Shown: positions 53,675 to 63,377, counted from the first letter of the stretch. The stretch: DNA of 64,000 nt from Gammaproteobacteria bacterium (GCA_030682575.1 JAUXNX010000019.1:1-64000); one strand, 5' to 3'. Program-made: numbers and translations. Notes: generated from the letters alone by a model not told the origin.

Positions 53675-54594
53675 GGCAAACCTCCGTTCCAGCTCAGGCC
53701 GATGCGGACACTCCAGAAGTCACCCTCCTCGGACTTGCGCAGCGGTGGACGTCGCACATCAAGCGGGGTATAGGAGAAAGCCGCCGACCAACTCCAATTC
53801 GCCGAGGGATGGAATGCAACACCGACAGTCGCGGTGGTGAGATTGCCATCGCTGGTCAGCACAGAGCGATCGATAATTTCGAAGACTCTCGCATTCACCT
53901 GTGCGCTCGGATCAGTGCGGGTCCATGCCAGAGCAACATAGGGCTGCCAACGCTCACCTGCGAGCATTCTGGAGGCCATCAATTCGAATCCTTGATGATC
54001 CAGCGAAAGACGATCATTGGACGGCGCGCGACAACCAAAAGGATTCGCCGCCGTACCGGGCGTTCCGGCAGCGGTGTCCTTGTCACAGGTAATGTCACCC
54101 GTGCCATCGCCCCGCAGCGCATATAGACGACCACCCAACCCCCAGCCATTCTCGGCGAAGAGCTGTTTCTCCAGAGCAAGTCCGAAGACACCTCTGGGTT
54201 TCGCGCCATTGAGACGCAGCGGTGGCGTCCACGACGCCACCGCGGAGAAATTGCCGGGCAATCCCAGATGCACACGGCCCTTGCCAAACACCGGTGATTT
54301 GTTCATGTCTTCGTATTTGAAGCCACCAAACCCCACGCGCTGTTCAGCCTTGGAGAGGCGTGGGATGGAGCCCACCTCTGCAGAAAAAACGAGACGCCAT
54401 GGCTCCATTATTGTCGGAGGCACAGAGCCCAGATTGAGTGTTGCCGCCAGCGTATGCGCCATCGCCCACCCTTCGGGGCTGTCGAAATCCACTCGCTCAC
54501 GATCAGTAAGGACCTGCTGCGCCTGCACTGCGGTGGCGGGTAGTAGCAGGAGAAAAATCGCGGTCTTCATGACTCGCATCGCTGGGCTCATCAT
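53665..54594 (-). CDS. Predicted outer-membrane beta-barrel protein
   Basis: This 309-aa protein has a signal peptide (MKTAIFLLLLPATAVQAQ) and alternating hydrophobic strands rich in Gly, Trp and Tyr. It ends in a penultimate aromatic segment (FWSVRIGLSWNGGLPWQ). No family is recognised. The ATG at 54594 overlaps the upstream stop by one base and has AGGAA upstream; an ATG at 54570 would give the same signal peptide. It sits between a c-type cytochrome and YceI. Confidence 0.65.
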   Translation of the reverse strand: MMSPAMRVMKTAIFLLLLPATAVQAQQVLTDRERVDFDSPEGWAMAHTLAATLNLGSVPPTIMEPWRLVFSAEVGSIPRLSKAEQRVGFGGFKYEDMNKSPVFGKGRVHLGLPGNFSAVASWTPPLRLNGAKPRGVFGLALEKQLFAENGWGLGGRLYALRGDGTGDITCDKDTAAGTPGTAANPFGCRAPSNDRLSLDHQGFELMASRMLAGERWQPYVALAWTRTDPSAQVNARVFEIIDRSVLTSDGNLTTATVGVAFHPSANWSWSAAFSYTPLDVRRPPLRKSEEGDFWSVRIGLSWNGGLPWQ

Positions 54595-55706
54595 CAATTT
54601 CCTGACAGACGGCGAGTAATGAAATTGGCGATATCGGTGGCGCAGGTGGACACCGAACTATCGACACAGGCGCCCGGATTACCCTGCGGCATCGAGGCAT
54701 TTATCGTGTTGCGCACCGCAGCAAATGCTGACGCCGGGAAACCCTGCAGACTCGGTGCCTGACCGCCCACGCCGTTGTTGCCATGGCACACCGCACACAG
54801 ATTGCCATACTGACTCTCACCGGCGGCAATGCTGGCTGCGAGTGGATCAGGCGTGGGCGTGGGGGCCGGTGGAAGTGCGGGAACCACAGGCGGAGCTGTC
54901 ACACCGACCACGGCAAGGTTACCGAAGACAATCGGATTACTGTTGATGAGCGTCATGTTGAGTTGATAGAGCTGCCCGCCTACCAGCACACTTGGCACGG
55001 AGAGCACACCACCGTCCAGCAGACGCACCGCGCGTTGCCCTGCCGCGACACCACTGCCATAGAAGTAAGCGTCACTGAGCGAGAATTCGAGCGGGTCCTG
55101 CTTCGTCAGTTGCAGGGATGCATTGACAATACCCGAGCCCGGCACATCCACCACAGGGAGATTCACCACCGCCGTGCTGTCATTGAACAGCGAGGGGACT
55201 GCAACATCCACCGTCACCGACTGCCCGGCGAAGTTCACAGGATTGGCTGTGACCGGAGCACCATCGGAGCGCAGCGCCTGAATCCCGTTGCGTGGTAACT
55301 GCGTACGCTGATAGGCCAGTGAACTGATGTCCACCAATTGCACAGCGCCTCCCTCCGTGAAGAGGAATCCTGGTGGCAGTTGATAATCCACATGCAACTG
55401 CGTGAAGCCGGAGAACGCAATGGTGCCAATCAAAACCGACTTGTTGGCAGTCTGCGAGCTGTCAAGATTGGAGGGGAACGTAAAGGTCTGCCCCACACCG
55501 CCCGTCGCATTGAGTGCGCGCAAAGTGCGACCTGCCAGACCCTGCTGATTGTTGCTCGTGGTTGTCAGCTTGACGTACTGCACGGTGCCATCGGTATTCG
55601 AGAAGATTTCGCTGATCTGCCAGGCATCAACAGCCTGAGCGGTGGGTGAGAAGGAATTGACTGCAAGGAATACAACGAACAGCTTGAAACAATGGAATCT
55701 ACACAT
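54594..55706 (-). CDS. Secreted protein with c-type cytochrome domain
   Basis: This 370-aa protein has a signal peptide (FKLFVVFLAVNSFSPTAQA). The N-terminal beta domain (about 25-120) resembles a lamin-tail-like domain (WQISEIFSNTDGTVQYVKL). A Pro-rich linker at about 275-295 leads to a single-heme cytochrome c domain (NLCAVCHGNNGVGGQAPSLQ) with a distal Met candidate (NASMPQGNPGACV). GGGAGA precedes the ATG. It probably carries electrons in the periplasm; partners are unknown. Confidence 0.78.
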   Translation of the reverse strand: MCRFHCFKLFVVFLAVNSFSPTAQAVDAWQISEIFSNTDGTVQYVKLTTTSNNQQGLAGRTLRALNATGGVGQTFTFPSNLDSSQTANKSVLIGTIAFSGFTQLHVDYQLPPGFLFTEGGAVQLVDISSLAYQRTQLPRNGIQALRSDGAPVTANPVNFAGQSVTVDVAVPSLFNDSTAVVNLPVVDVPGSGIVNASLQLTKQDPLEFSLSDAYFYGSGVAAGQRAVRLLDGGVLSVPSVLVGGQLYQLNMTLINSNPIVFGNLAVVGVTAPPVVPALPPAPTPTPDPLAASIAAGESQYGNLCAVCHGNNGVGGQAPSLQGFPASAFAAVRNTINASMPQGNPGACVDSSVSTCATDIANFITRRLSGN

Positions 55707-55787
55707 TTCATTCTCCCTGGGCTTCCTGGCCCTGTTATTAGAGATTTTTGCGCTTAATAGACCTATGAGTACAGATATTTATTTCCT

Positions 55788-56297
55788 CTATATCTCTCCC
55801 TGAACGGACTTGATGCGCGCTCTTCCGCTTGCGGAAACCGCCAGTGTGGCAATCGCCCTCTCTCTCAGCTCTTTCTCAAGAGCCAGAGCCTCTTCCAATG
55901 GCGCGAAAATCGCTTCGATACCATACAGAATGCTGAACTGCTCCCCTGTCGAATACTGAACCCGGCCGCGCAGGAAGATACCGGATTCCGGCTCCGCCAG
56001 AGACGCCGAGTCGAATTCATGCAATCCATTTTCGACCTGACGCAGTGTCACATATACAACTTCGCCAACCCGCACGGCAGGAACAGCTGGCAACTCAGCC
56101 ACGTCGATCGTGGAGAAATCATAACCAAGCCGCGCGTAGTTGCCACGAAACAGATCGCGAGGATCGATGGGTTGGGTGCGCACACTGATCTCTGTGCCGG
56201 TGAGCAAGGGCAGTGCGGCGACAGCCACCATGCCAGTGAGAATCAACACCTGCAGAGTGATGGCAGCAGCGATGGCCACGGCAAGAGTGCGCTTCAT
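55788..56297 (-). CDS. GDYXXLXY-motif membrane-anchored protein
   Basis: This 169-aa protein has an N-terminal helix (AVAIAAAITLQVLILTGMVAVAALPLL) and the motif RGNYARLGYDFS of the GDYXXLXY family. The long open frame that starts at 57167 is only an overlap with the upstream gene; the ATG at 56297 overlaps the DUF2157 stop as ATGA. These two families are usual partners. Function is unknown. Confidence 0.85.
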   Translation of the reverse strand: MKRTLAVAIAAAITLQVLILTGMVAVAALPLLTGTEISVRTQPIDPRDLFRGNYARLGYDFSTIDVAELPAVPAVRVGEVVYVTLRQVENGLHEFDSASLAEPESGIFLRGRVQYSTGEQFSILYGIEAIFAPLEEALALEKELRERAIATLAVSASGRARIKSVQGEI

Positions 56298-57586
56298 GCG
56301 GAATCCTCCTGATGGTGGTGCCAGTACCTGGCCGCGCCGAGCATCACCACTGCGAACACGATGAACAGGATGGCGCCGCCCACATAGTTGCCAATGAGAC
56401 TGAAGTAGCGGCAGAACGCCATTACGAGAATGACAGTGATGCCGAGGAAGAAGTGTCGGGAGGTGCCACTGCGCACACCACTGAGAATCATCGCCACACC
56501 GATCGCGATCAGTGCGAGATTGTCGATGACCTGTAGTGCCACGGCCGCACCCGGCGCCACCATCAGAGCAACAACCAGCATGAAGATGTTGAGTGCAATC
56601 AGCGCAGCCGCCTCTTTGATTCGATCGGTGCGAACAGCGAGAAAAATGGATGTGCTCCAGCACAAAATCAACACCAGCGTCATCGAAGCGACATGGGAAA
56701 ATCTGGCACCAATCAGCTCCTCCCAAGGTTCTGCAAAACTCATTATCAGCAGAAAGATCAGGAAGAAGCGCAAACTCCATTGCGCCAGTGCCTTGCCATA
56801 CTGGCGCCACCTTTCCTGTGTCTGTTGCATAAGCCACTGACTGGCACTCCAGGCCAGCAGACCGAACGCAATCGCGATCATCACATGCTCGCCGAGAAAC
56901 TCGGGTCGCCCGTAATCGTCCCACCAGATCGCCAATGAATACTCGATGTGAAAGAATGCCGCAAACACAGTCACCAGAAACAACAGCACACTCTTCTCGC
57001 CACGACCCGGCACTAAGGCAGAGCCTGCAATGAAAAGCGGAAACAGCGCCGGGTAAAAGCCGGACGACACCTCCATGAACACCCAGACCAAGGCCAGCGA
57101 CAACGTCTGCAATCCGAGCAGAAAGGTCGGTGCGATAAGAGCAAATGGCAGCGTGCCCAGTGCCCACCAGAACACACCATCAGCCATGTGTTCGCCCAGA
57201 TGGTAGATCTGCGCAATCAGGATGATGGAAGCGCCATAGAAGAAGTTGCCGAGAAAGAACACTCGCGCGGCAGCATCTGACCTGCCACTGAGAAATTTTC
57301 GCAGACCAGAAATCTGCGTTGCCGCTGTCAGTGCGACGAGGCCACCCATACGCAAGGCGCGGGGAATGTCATCCCAGTTTGCGCCAATCAGTGTGATGAG
57401 GGCGAGGCCAATGAAGAAATAGCCAAGCGCAACGAGGACGTTATAGCCGAGGATCCTGTTGTGGAGGTGATCGTAATCCAGTCCGTAGCGTACACAAATT
57501 TGCCGCGCCTGGGTCTCGCTGACAAGGCCGTCACGCACCCACTGCCCGATTTCCCGGGCCAGATCAGTCTTGAAGATTCGCTGCAT
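56294..57586 (-). CDS. DUF2157 multi-pass membrane protein
   Basis: This 430-aa protein has an N-terminal DUF2157 helical domain (IGQWVRDGLVSETQARQICV). At least ten membrane helices follow, among them YNVLVALGYFFIGLALITLIG. ATG 57586 is chosen with CAGGGA upstream; an ATG at 57613 is the alternative. It is followed by the GDYXXLXY protein. Function is unknown. Confidence 0.85.
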   Translation of the reverse strand: MQRIFKTDLAREIGQWVRDGLVSETQARQICVRYGLDYDHLHNRILGYNVLVALGYFFIGLALITLIGANWDDIPRALRMGGLVALTAATQISGLRKFLSGRSDAAARVFFLGNFFYGASIILIAQIYHLGEHMADGVFWWALGTLPFALIAPTFLLGLQTLSLALVWVFMEVSSGFYPALFPLFIAGSALVPGRGEKSVLLFLVTVFAAFFHIEYSLAIWWDDYGRPEFLGEHVMIAIAFGLLAWSASQWLMQQTQERWRQYGKALAQWSLRFFLIFLLIMSFAEPWEELIGARFSHVASMTLVLILCWSTSIFLAVRTDRIKEAAALIALNIFMLVVALMVAPGAAVALQVIDNLALIAIGVAMILSGVRSGTSRHFFLGITVILVMAFCRYFSLIGNYVGGAILFIVFAVVMLGAARYWHHHQEDSA

Positions 57587-57782
57587 GTGTTCATCCCTGG
57601 AACCATTTGCCATCATGGTAGTGCAGCGTGCCCGGTTTTGCGAGCCAGCTCATACCGTCAACCTGGCTCTGCCCAACCTGTATGGGTGTACCTCATTTGA
57701 CGGATACGCTACATTGCCGGGTCGGCCAAAGAATTGACCGACAGTACATCAACTCATGGAGAGTAAGACTATGGAGAAAAGC

Positions 57783-58289
57783 ATGAAGCTCAAAGTTTGC
57801 CTGGCCACTGCCATCGCCTGTTCAACCCTGCTGATCGCAGACCAATCACACGCACAACTGGTCACTGGGGTTGGCTATCACGAACTGTCGGACGATGACG
57901 TTTCCCTCGGAGTCATCAGCGGGACAGTCGGATTTCAGTTCGGTGACGGCTCCTCTGGCTTCTCATACACACCGGAGTTCCGCATCGGCACCGGTGTTCA
58001 GGACGACAAGATTGGTGCCGTCAAAGTGAAAGTGGAGGCCTTCTATGGATTCGCCTTGCGCGGCGAGTATGTGTTTCAAAACGGCACCTATCTGTTCGTG
58101 GCACCGAGCTATTCCAACCTCGAGGTCAAAGTGTCCGCCGGAGGTTTCAGCGCGAAGGACGATGAATGGGAGTTCGGTGGCGGTGGCGGAATTGGCTACC
58201 AGTTCACCGACTACACGAGTGTCGAACTTGCCTATGAAAAATTTGACGATCTCGACGTGATCGGTATCGCTGTGAGAATGAAGTTCTGA
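57783..58289 (+). CDS. Small outer-membrane beta-barrel protein
   Basis: This 168-aa protein has a signal peptide (MKLKVCLATAIACSTLLIA) and eight-strand OmpA/OmpX-like repeats such as YEKFDDLDVIGIAVRMKF with a terminal Phe. ATG 57783 follows GGAGA closely; ATG 57771 is possible. It is a single gene ended by a strong hairpin. Confidence 0.82.
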   Translation: MKLKVCLATAIACSTLLIADQSHAQLVTGVGYHELSDDDVSLGVISGTVGFQFGDGSSGFSYTPEFRIGTGVQDDKIGAVKVKVEAFYGFALRGEYVFQNGTYLFVAPSYSNLEVKVSAGGFSAKDDEWEFGGGGGIGYQFTDYTSVELAYEKFDDLDVIGIAVRMKF

Positions 58290-58307
58290 TCCTCTGGCGC
58301 ACTGCGC

Positions 58308-58337
58308 TTCCCCTGCAGGAGAGTTCCTGCAGGGGAA
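58308..58337. terminator. Bidirectional terminator between barrel gene and aceE
   Basis: TTCCCCTGCAGGA and TCCTGCAGGGGAA form a perfect 13-bp stem with a GAGT loop, followed by TTTCTTT. It ends the rightward gene and lies next to the aceE stop. Confidence 0.85.
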
Positions 58338-58342
58338 TTTCT

Positions 58343-61045
58343 TTACCGCTCCATTGGGTCGATCTTGTCCGTGTTGACGCGCACCCCGGCCACATCCTTC
58401 TGAAACACCGCCTTGCTGATGATCTTCTCTCGGTACAACGACACCAGCGCAGCATGGGCAATGTAATCGGCGCTGATCTCGAAGAAGTCACGCAGCGTTT
58501 CGCGCGTCTCGCTCAGACCATAGCCGTCTGTGCCAAGCACGGTGTAGGCACGGGGCATCCACGGCGCGATGCTCGAAGGCAACGCCTTCATGTAATCCGT
58601 CACGGCGACAAACACGCCAAGTTCGTTACTGAAAGTTGATTTCACATATGGAATCTTCTGTGTACGCAGCGGATGCAGACGATTCCAGCGCTCACATTCC
58701 TGCGCGTCGCGCTGCAGTTCCAGGAAGCTCGTAACGCTCCAGATATCCACGCGATAACCGAGTGCTTCGAGTTTTTCCGCAGCAGCAATGGCCTGTTGCA
58801 TGATCGAGCCGCTGGCAAGCAAATGAATCTGTTGGCCTTCAGACTCGGAACGCTGCCAACGATAGACGCCGCGCAGTATGCCTTCGCTCACGGCAGAATC
58901 CTCCGGCATGGAAGGCATTCTGTAATTCTCGTTATAGAGCGTGATGTAGTAGAAGCATTTTTCCTGCAGCGTGTACATGCGGTGAATGCCGTTGCGCACG
59001 ATTACCGCCAGTTCGTATCCGAAAGCCGGATCATAACTCTTCACATCCGGGTAGGTGCTGGCGAGAATGTGGGAGTGACCGTCCTGATGCTGCAGCCCTT
59101 CGCCGTTCAACGTGGTTCTGCCTGCAGTGCCGCCGAGCAGGAAGCCCCGGCACATCATGTCACCGCATGCCCAGATCATGTCGCCGACGCGCTGGAAGCC
59201 AAAAATTGAGTAGAAGATGTAGAAGGGAATCGTGGGAATGCCATGCACCGCATATGCCGTGCCAGCCGCCATGAACGAAGCAATGGCGCCAGTCTCACAG
59301 ATACCTTCCTGCAGGATTTGACCGTCGGTGCTTTCGCGATACGGCACGACCGTGTCGGCATCCACTGGCGTGTACTTCTGGCCCTGCGCTGAATAGATGC
59401 CAGCGACGCGGAACAATCCTTCCAGCCCAAAGGTGCGCGCTTCATCGGGTACGATGGGCACAACGTAACGACCGAGTTCTGCATCCTTCAGCAACAAAGA
59501 CAACAGACGAATCATGGCTATCGTGGTAGACAAGGTCTTCTCGCCGCTGCCATCGGTAACGCTGCGCAGTTGCTCCAGCTCTGGCGCTCTTAACGTGGGG
59601 CAGTTCAGTTGGCGTGCAGGCAGACTGCCGCCGAGTGCGCCGCGGTGTTTACGGATGTACTGACGTTCAACGCTGTCTTCGGGCGGCAGATAGAAATCCG
59701 CCTTCACAACGGCATCGTCAGATAGCGGAATACCGAAGTTGCGTGCGCACTGCAAGCGCTCTTCCGGGCTCAGAGATTTTTTCTGATGCGCGGTGTTGCG
59801 CCCCTCTGCAGCAGCGCCCATGCCATCGCCCTTCACCGTCTTCACGAGAATCACCACCGGTTTGCCCTGAATGCGACTCGCGTGATGGAACGCCGCGTAG
59901 ACCTTGCGTGGGTCCTGTCCGCCGCGCTTGATGGTGCGTACCTCCTCATCGCTCAGCGACGCCATCATGCGTTCGAGTTCGAGATTGCCATCCACCCAAT
60001 GTTCACGCTGCAGATCACCGGGCAGGATCGAATAACGCTGATAGTCGCCATCCACGCATTCCTCCATGCGGCGGCGCAGTGCACCACTGGTATCCTGCGC
60101 AAGCAGCGCATCCCAGCCGCCGCTCCAGATCACCTTGATCACTTCCCAGCCGGCGCCGCGATAGGACGCTTCCAGTTCCTGAATGATCTTGCCGTTGCCG
60201 CGCACCGGGCCATCGAGGCGCTGCAGGTTGCAGTTCACCACCATGATGAGGTTATCGAGTTGTTCGCGCGCGGCGATCGCCATGCTGCCGAGCACTTCCG
60301 GTTCATCCGATTCGCCGTCGCCAATGAAGCACCATACCTTGCCGCCGTTCTTCGGTTTCAGTCCACGGTTCTCCAGGTAACGGGCGAAGCGCGCCTGATA
60401 GATTGCCCCGGGAGTAGACAGACCCATCGATGCATTCGGCATCTGCCAGAACTCGGGCATCAGGCGCGGGTGCGGATAGGAGCACAAGCCGCCTCCTGGC
60501 TGCAGCTCGCGACGGAAGTTCTTCAGTTGTTTTTCCGTCAGCCTTCCTTCAAGAAACGCGCGAGCATAGACACCGGGTGAGGCATGGGGCTGCAGCAGCA
60601 CCAGATCGCCACCGTAGCTGTCGTCACGCTTGCGGAAAAAGTGATTGAAACCAACTTCCATCATCGTCGCCGCCGAGGCATAGGTGGCGATGTGGCCGCC
60701 GACACCGAACTCCTGATCCTGCGCGCGCAACACCATGGCCATGGCGTTCCAGCGCATGATGTTCTCGATGCGTTTCTCCAACTCGATGTTGCCGGGGTAC
60801 GCGGGTTGGCGAGACAGTGGAATCGAATTCAGATAAGGCGTGGTGTGATTGATGTTACCGAGGGCGATGGCATGATCCCGCGACCAGCCCTGCAATTCAC
60901 CGAGAATTTCCTGCACCCCCCGCTCGCCGTATTCCTCGAACACGTTGCGCAAGGCGTCGAGCCATTCGCGGCGCTCGGCGGTGAAGGCATCTGCGCTGGT
61001 ATCGGCAATATTGGCGGGCGACTGTTGCTGGGCGGGCATATTCAT
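58343..61045 (-). CDS. aceE: Pyruvate dehydrogenase E1 component, homodimeric type
   Basis: This 900-aa E1 enzyme uses thiamine diphosphate to decarboxylate pyruvate in the pyruvate dehydrogenase complex. The TPP motif GDGESDEPEVLGSM and segments such as WCFIGDGE, FYIFYSIFGFQRVGDMIWA and LLGGTAGRTTLNGEGLQHQD are present. The length fits the AceE family (about 890 aa). It begins ATG at 61045; an ATG two codons later is possible. No aceF or lpd lies beside it, which is unusual. It diverges from an Lrp-type regulator. Confidence 0.95.
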   Translation of the reverse strand: MNMPAQQQSPANIADTSADAFTAERREWLDALRNVFEEYGERGVQEILGELQGWSRDHAIALGNINHTTPYLNSIPLSRQPAYPGNIELEKRIENIMRWNAMAMVLRAQDQEFGVGGHIATYASAATMMEVGFNHFFRKRDDSYGGDLVLLQPHASPGVYARAFLEGRLTEKQLKNFRRELQPGGGLCSYPHPRLMPEFWQMPNASMGLSTPGAIYQARFARYLENRGLKPKNGGKVWCFIGDGESDEPEVLGSMAIAAREQLDNLIMVVNCNLQRLDGPVRGNGKIIQELEASYRGAGWEVIKVIWSGGWDALLAQDTSGALRRRMEECVDGDYQRYSILPGDLQREHWVDGNLELERMMASLSDEEVRTIKRGGQDPRKVYAAFHHASRIQGKPVVILVKTVKGDGMGAAAEGRNTAHQKKSLSPEERLQCARNFGIPLSDDAVVKADFYLPPEDSVERQYIRKHRGALGGSLPARQLNCPTLRAPELEQLRSVTDGSGEKTLSTTIAMIRLLSLLLKDAELGRYVVPIVPDEARTFGLEGLFRVAGIYSAQGQKYTPVDADTVVPYRESTDGQILQEGICETGAIASFMAAGTAYAVHGIPTIPFYIFYSIFGFQRVGDMIWACGDMMCRGFLLGGTAGRTTLNGEGLQHQDGHSHILASTYPDVKSYDPAFGYELAVIVRNGIHRMYTLQEKCFYYITLYNENYRMPSMPEDSAVSEGILRGVYRWQRSESEGQQIHLLASGSIMQQAIAAAEKLEALGYRVDIWSVTSFLELQRDAQECERWNRLHPLRTQKIPYVKSTFSNELGVFVAVTDYMKALPSSIAPWMPRAYTVLGTDGYGLSETRETLRDFFEISADYIAHAALVSLYREKIISKAVFQKDVAGVRVNTDKIDPMER

Positions 61046-61117
61046 TGTTGTTGGTTCCGACTGGAGGTGGACACATTCTAGCCCGCTTGCACCGACAGCC
61101 GATTGCGAATAGCATCG

Positions 61118-61131
61118 TTTGAACTCTCAAA
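61118..61131. promoter_or_regulatory. Small palindrome in aceE/Lrp intergenic region
   Basis: TTTGAACTCTCAAA has 5-bp inverted arms in an AT-rich stretch between the divergent aceE and Lrp-type genes. Lrp sites are degenerate, so this is only a candidate. Confidence 0.3.
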
Positions 61132-61173
61132 TTAGGCACACTCAATCCTTTTATCACTCATAAATAGCAGAAT

Positions 61174-61656
61174 ATGCCAACAATCAATCTCGACAAGACA
61201 GATCTAAAAATTCTGCACCACCTGCAGAACAACGGCCGCATCAGCAATGCCGAGCTGGCGGACACCGTCGGACTCTCGCCTTCACCCTGCTTGCGGCGGG
61301 TCAAGGCTTTGGAGGAAGCGGGAGTGTTGCGACGCTACGTGGGCATCGTCGATCCTCGCGCGGTAGGGATGCCGATCAGCGTGTTCGTGAACGTTTCGCT
61401 ACGCAGTCAGGAACGCGCGAGTCTGGAGGAGTTCGAGCAGCAGATATTGCAGTACCGGGAAGTGATGGAGTGCTATCTGATGACAGGCGGCTTCGATTAC
61501 ATGCTACGGGTGGTGGTGCCTGATCTGGACAGCTACCAGCGCTTCCTGGCGGACAAGCTCACGCGCATCAAGAGCGTGGCCAACATCCAGTCGAGCATGA
61601 CGCTGAAGCAGGTGGTCTATAAAACGGAACTGCCCATCGGGCCAGAGGGAACCTGA
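61174..61656 (+). CDS. Lrp/AsnC-family transcriptional regulator
   Basis: This 160-aa protein has an N-terminal helix-turn-helix (LKILHHLQNNGRISNAELAD, SPSPCLRRVKALEEAGVLRR). A C-terminal RAM domain follows (VMECYLMTGGFDYMLRVVVPD). It diverges from aceE and may control it. The next gene begins at the base after its stop. Confidence 0.93.
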   Translation: MPTINLDKTDLKILHHLQNNGRISNAELADTVGLSPSPCLRRVKALEEAGVLRRYVGIVDPRAVGMPISVFVNVSLRSQERASLEEFEQQILQYREVMECYLMTGGFDYMLRVVVPDLDSYQRFLADKLTRIKSVANIQSSMTLKQVVYKTELPIGPEGT

Positions 61657-62193
61657 ATGAACAACCTCAGTCGCTGGCTGCACAAGCACACGAATGGTCG
61701 ATCGCTGGCGCTCACCTTCGCTCTGACATTCGCCATCATTGCGCTGATGCAGTCATCACTGCCGATGACCAACACCGCGCTGCTGGCAGTCAGTGGCGAA
61801 AATATTCTGGACATCACGTTCTATTACGACTCGGGAGAGGCTCTGCGTCGCGCTGAGGCCTATGGCCCGGAAGGTCGCAGCATCTACTTGCGATTTTTGC
61901 TGCTGGATTTTCTGTTCATCCCGGCCTATAGCCTCGCGGCGGCTTTTCTCATCAGCGCTCTCGCAAGAAAAGCAGATGGAATTTCCGACAGTAGAGCGAA
62001 TCTGCTGCCGCTACTGATGGGTCTTGGTGACTTCATCGAGAACAATTGCACGTTGATGCTGCTGACCAGCTATCCGGATTCGTCCACCGTGATCGCATCC
62101 ATCGGCAGCAGCGCCACGATGCTCAAGTATCTGTTCGGGGTGGCGACGCTGGGGGCAGTTTTGAATTTCATGGCAAGGAGATTCGCGCGTTGA
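61657..62193 (+). CDS. Four-helix membrane protein of unknown function
   Basis: This 178-aa protein has about four hydrophobic segments (SLALTFALTFAIIALMQSS, FLLLDFLFIPAYSLAAAFLI, LLPLLMGLGDFIENNCTLML, YLFGVATLGAVLNFMA). No family is recognised. Its ATG follows the Lrp stop directly, so the two are co-transcribed. Confidence 0.7.
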   Translation: MNNLSRWLHKHTNGRSLALTFALTFAIIALMQSSLPMTNTALLAVSGENILDITFYYDSGEALRRAEAYGPEGRSIYLRFLLLDFLFIPAYSLAAAFLISALARKADGISDSRANLLPLLMGLGDFIENNCTLMLLTSYPDSSTVIASIGSSATMLKYLFGVATLGAVLNFMARRFAR

Positions 62194-62227
62194 TGGCGGC
62201 GCGCCAATATTGAAAACCAGTGTTGCC

Positions 62228-62545
62228 TCATTCCGTCACAGCGGTTTTCAGTGGAAATATTTCCGGGTTCTCGATTATCTCTTGCGTGAGATCGACATCA
62301 ATATCAGGCCAGTAGAAGTGGTGCTTCCAGGCGTCGATGAACTCATTATTATGCTCCTCAATCAATGTCGCTATTTCATGCAACTGAAGCAGGTTATAGC
62401 CCTGATTCCTGGCCATTTCAATCCTTGACTCAAACCAGAATTTGGCTTCTCCCTTACCTGACACTATATGAATATGAATTCGAGGCTCTTCCCTTGAGAA
62501 GAAAAAGAATCGATAGCTTTTTTCCCTGTATATAGTTGGACTCAT
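62228..62545 (-). CDS. DUF4160 protein
   Basis: This 105-aa protein matches DUF4160 (MSPTIYREKSYRFFFFSREE, HIHIVSGKGEAKFWFESRIE, LLQLHEIATLIEEHNNEFID). Members often lie beside DUF2442 genes in toxin-antitoxin-like pairs, but no partner is present here. AAGGAGG just before the ATG at 62545 fixes the start. Confidence 0.8.
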   Translation of the reverse strand: MSPTIYREKSYRFFFFSREEPRIHIHIVSGKGEAKFWFESRIEMARNQGYNLLQLHEIATLIEEHNNEFIDAWKHHFYWPDIDVDLTQEIIENPEIFPLKTAVTE

Positions 62546-62618
62546 GTTGCCTCCTTGCACATGACAGTACTGATCCTGATACCAGTCTGGCAGACCGACT
62601 CACAGGGCAATGAGACAG

Positions 62619-63377
62619 TCACACCTGAGCCGCAATCTGCGGCGCAAATTTGCGGCGGTACTGTCGCGACAACACGCCGATGGCAATGCCACCAATCATT
62701 CCGGGACCAAACCAGAACACCAGGCTCCAACCCTCGAACGATCCCTGCAGGAACTGCGCGAGCAGGCGGCTGCCTCCAAAGACAAAGAACGCCGTATACG
62801 CGGCAATGCCGGAACCAATCAGAGAACCAAGGTGCTCGATCCACCACTCTTTGGGCGCCAATGCTTTCTTGTAGATGTAGCGCAATGCCTCCGAGCCAGT
62901 GATGAACTCCAGAGCAGCGAAGCCCATGAACAGCAACGAACCGGTCATCACGCCCAGCACAAACATCATCACTCCCACAAGAATCAGGAATACACATAGT
63001 CCGACGTGCAGTGGACGCCGCAACATTGCGCGGTTGTCCCGCTGCAGAATGACCAGCCAGCCATGGCGCGTGGTCGTCAACACCAGCACGCTGAGCGAAA
63101 ACAGGAAAACGGCTCTTTGGCGTATTTCAGACGCCACAGCGCTCCGCGCAGCATCGTTCTGCGGCGACAGATGCCCGACGAAAGGAAACAACAGATCCAT
63201 GAAGGACATCAGCAGTCCCGAGATCGACACCGCATACATCGCTATCGCGAAGTAGCGGCCGAAGCGTTTGTGATCGAGTGAACCCTTCTTGTTCAGCATG
63301 GGAATCCAGAACACTATCAGAGCCAGTGCGCCGATGCTGACGTGGAGGTAGAAAGCGAGCTGATGTAGTAAGTACAT
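62619..63377 (-). CDS. Multi-pass membrane protein, DUF2306-like
   Basis: This 252-aa protein has about seven membrane helices. The N-terminal segment LHVSIGALALIVFWIPML followed by DHKRFGRYFAIAMYAVSISG resembles DUF2306 proteins. The ATG at 63377 has AGGAAA upstream; a TTG at 63401 is an alternative. Function is unknown. Confidence 0.7.
   Translation of the reverse strand: MYLLHQLAFYLHVSIGALALIVFWIPMLNKKGSLDHKRFGRYFAIAMYAVSISGLLMSFMDLLFPFVGHLSPQNDAARSAVASEIRQRAVFLFSLSVLVLTTTRHGWLVILQRDNRAMLRRPLHVGLCVFLILVGVMMFVLGVMTGSLLFMGFAALEFITGSEALRYIYKKALAPKEWWIEHLGSLIGSGIAAYTAFFVFGGSRLLAQFLQGSFEGWSLVFWFGPGMIGGIAIGVLSRQYRRKFAPQIAAQV

Noticed and set aside
56298-57167. Long N-terminal part of the open frame reaching from 57167 to 55788
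   Set aside because: It overlaps the DUF2157 gene in another frame and is Cys/Arg rich. Only the part from ATG 56297 has the GDYXXLXY domain.
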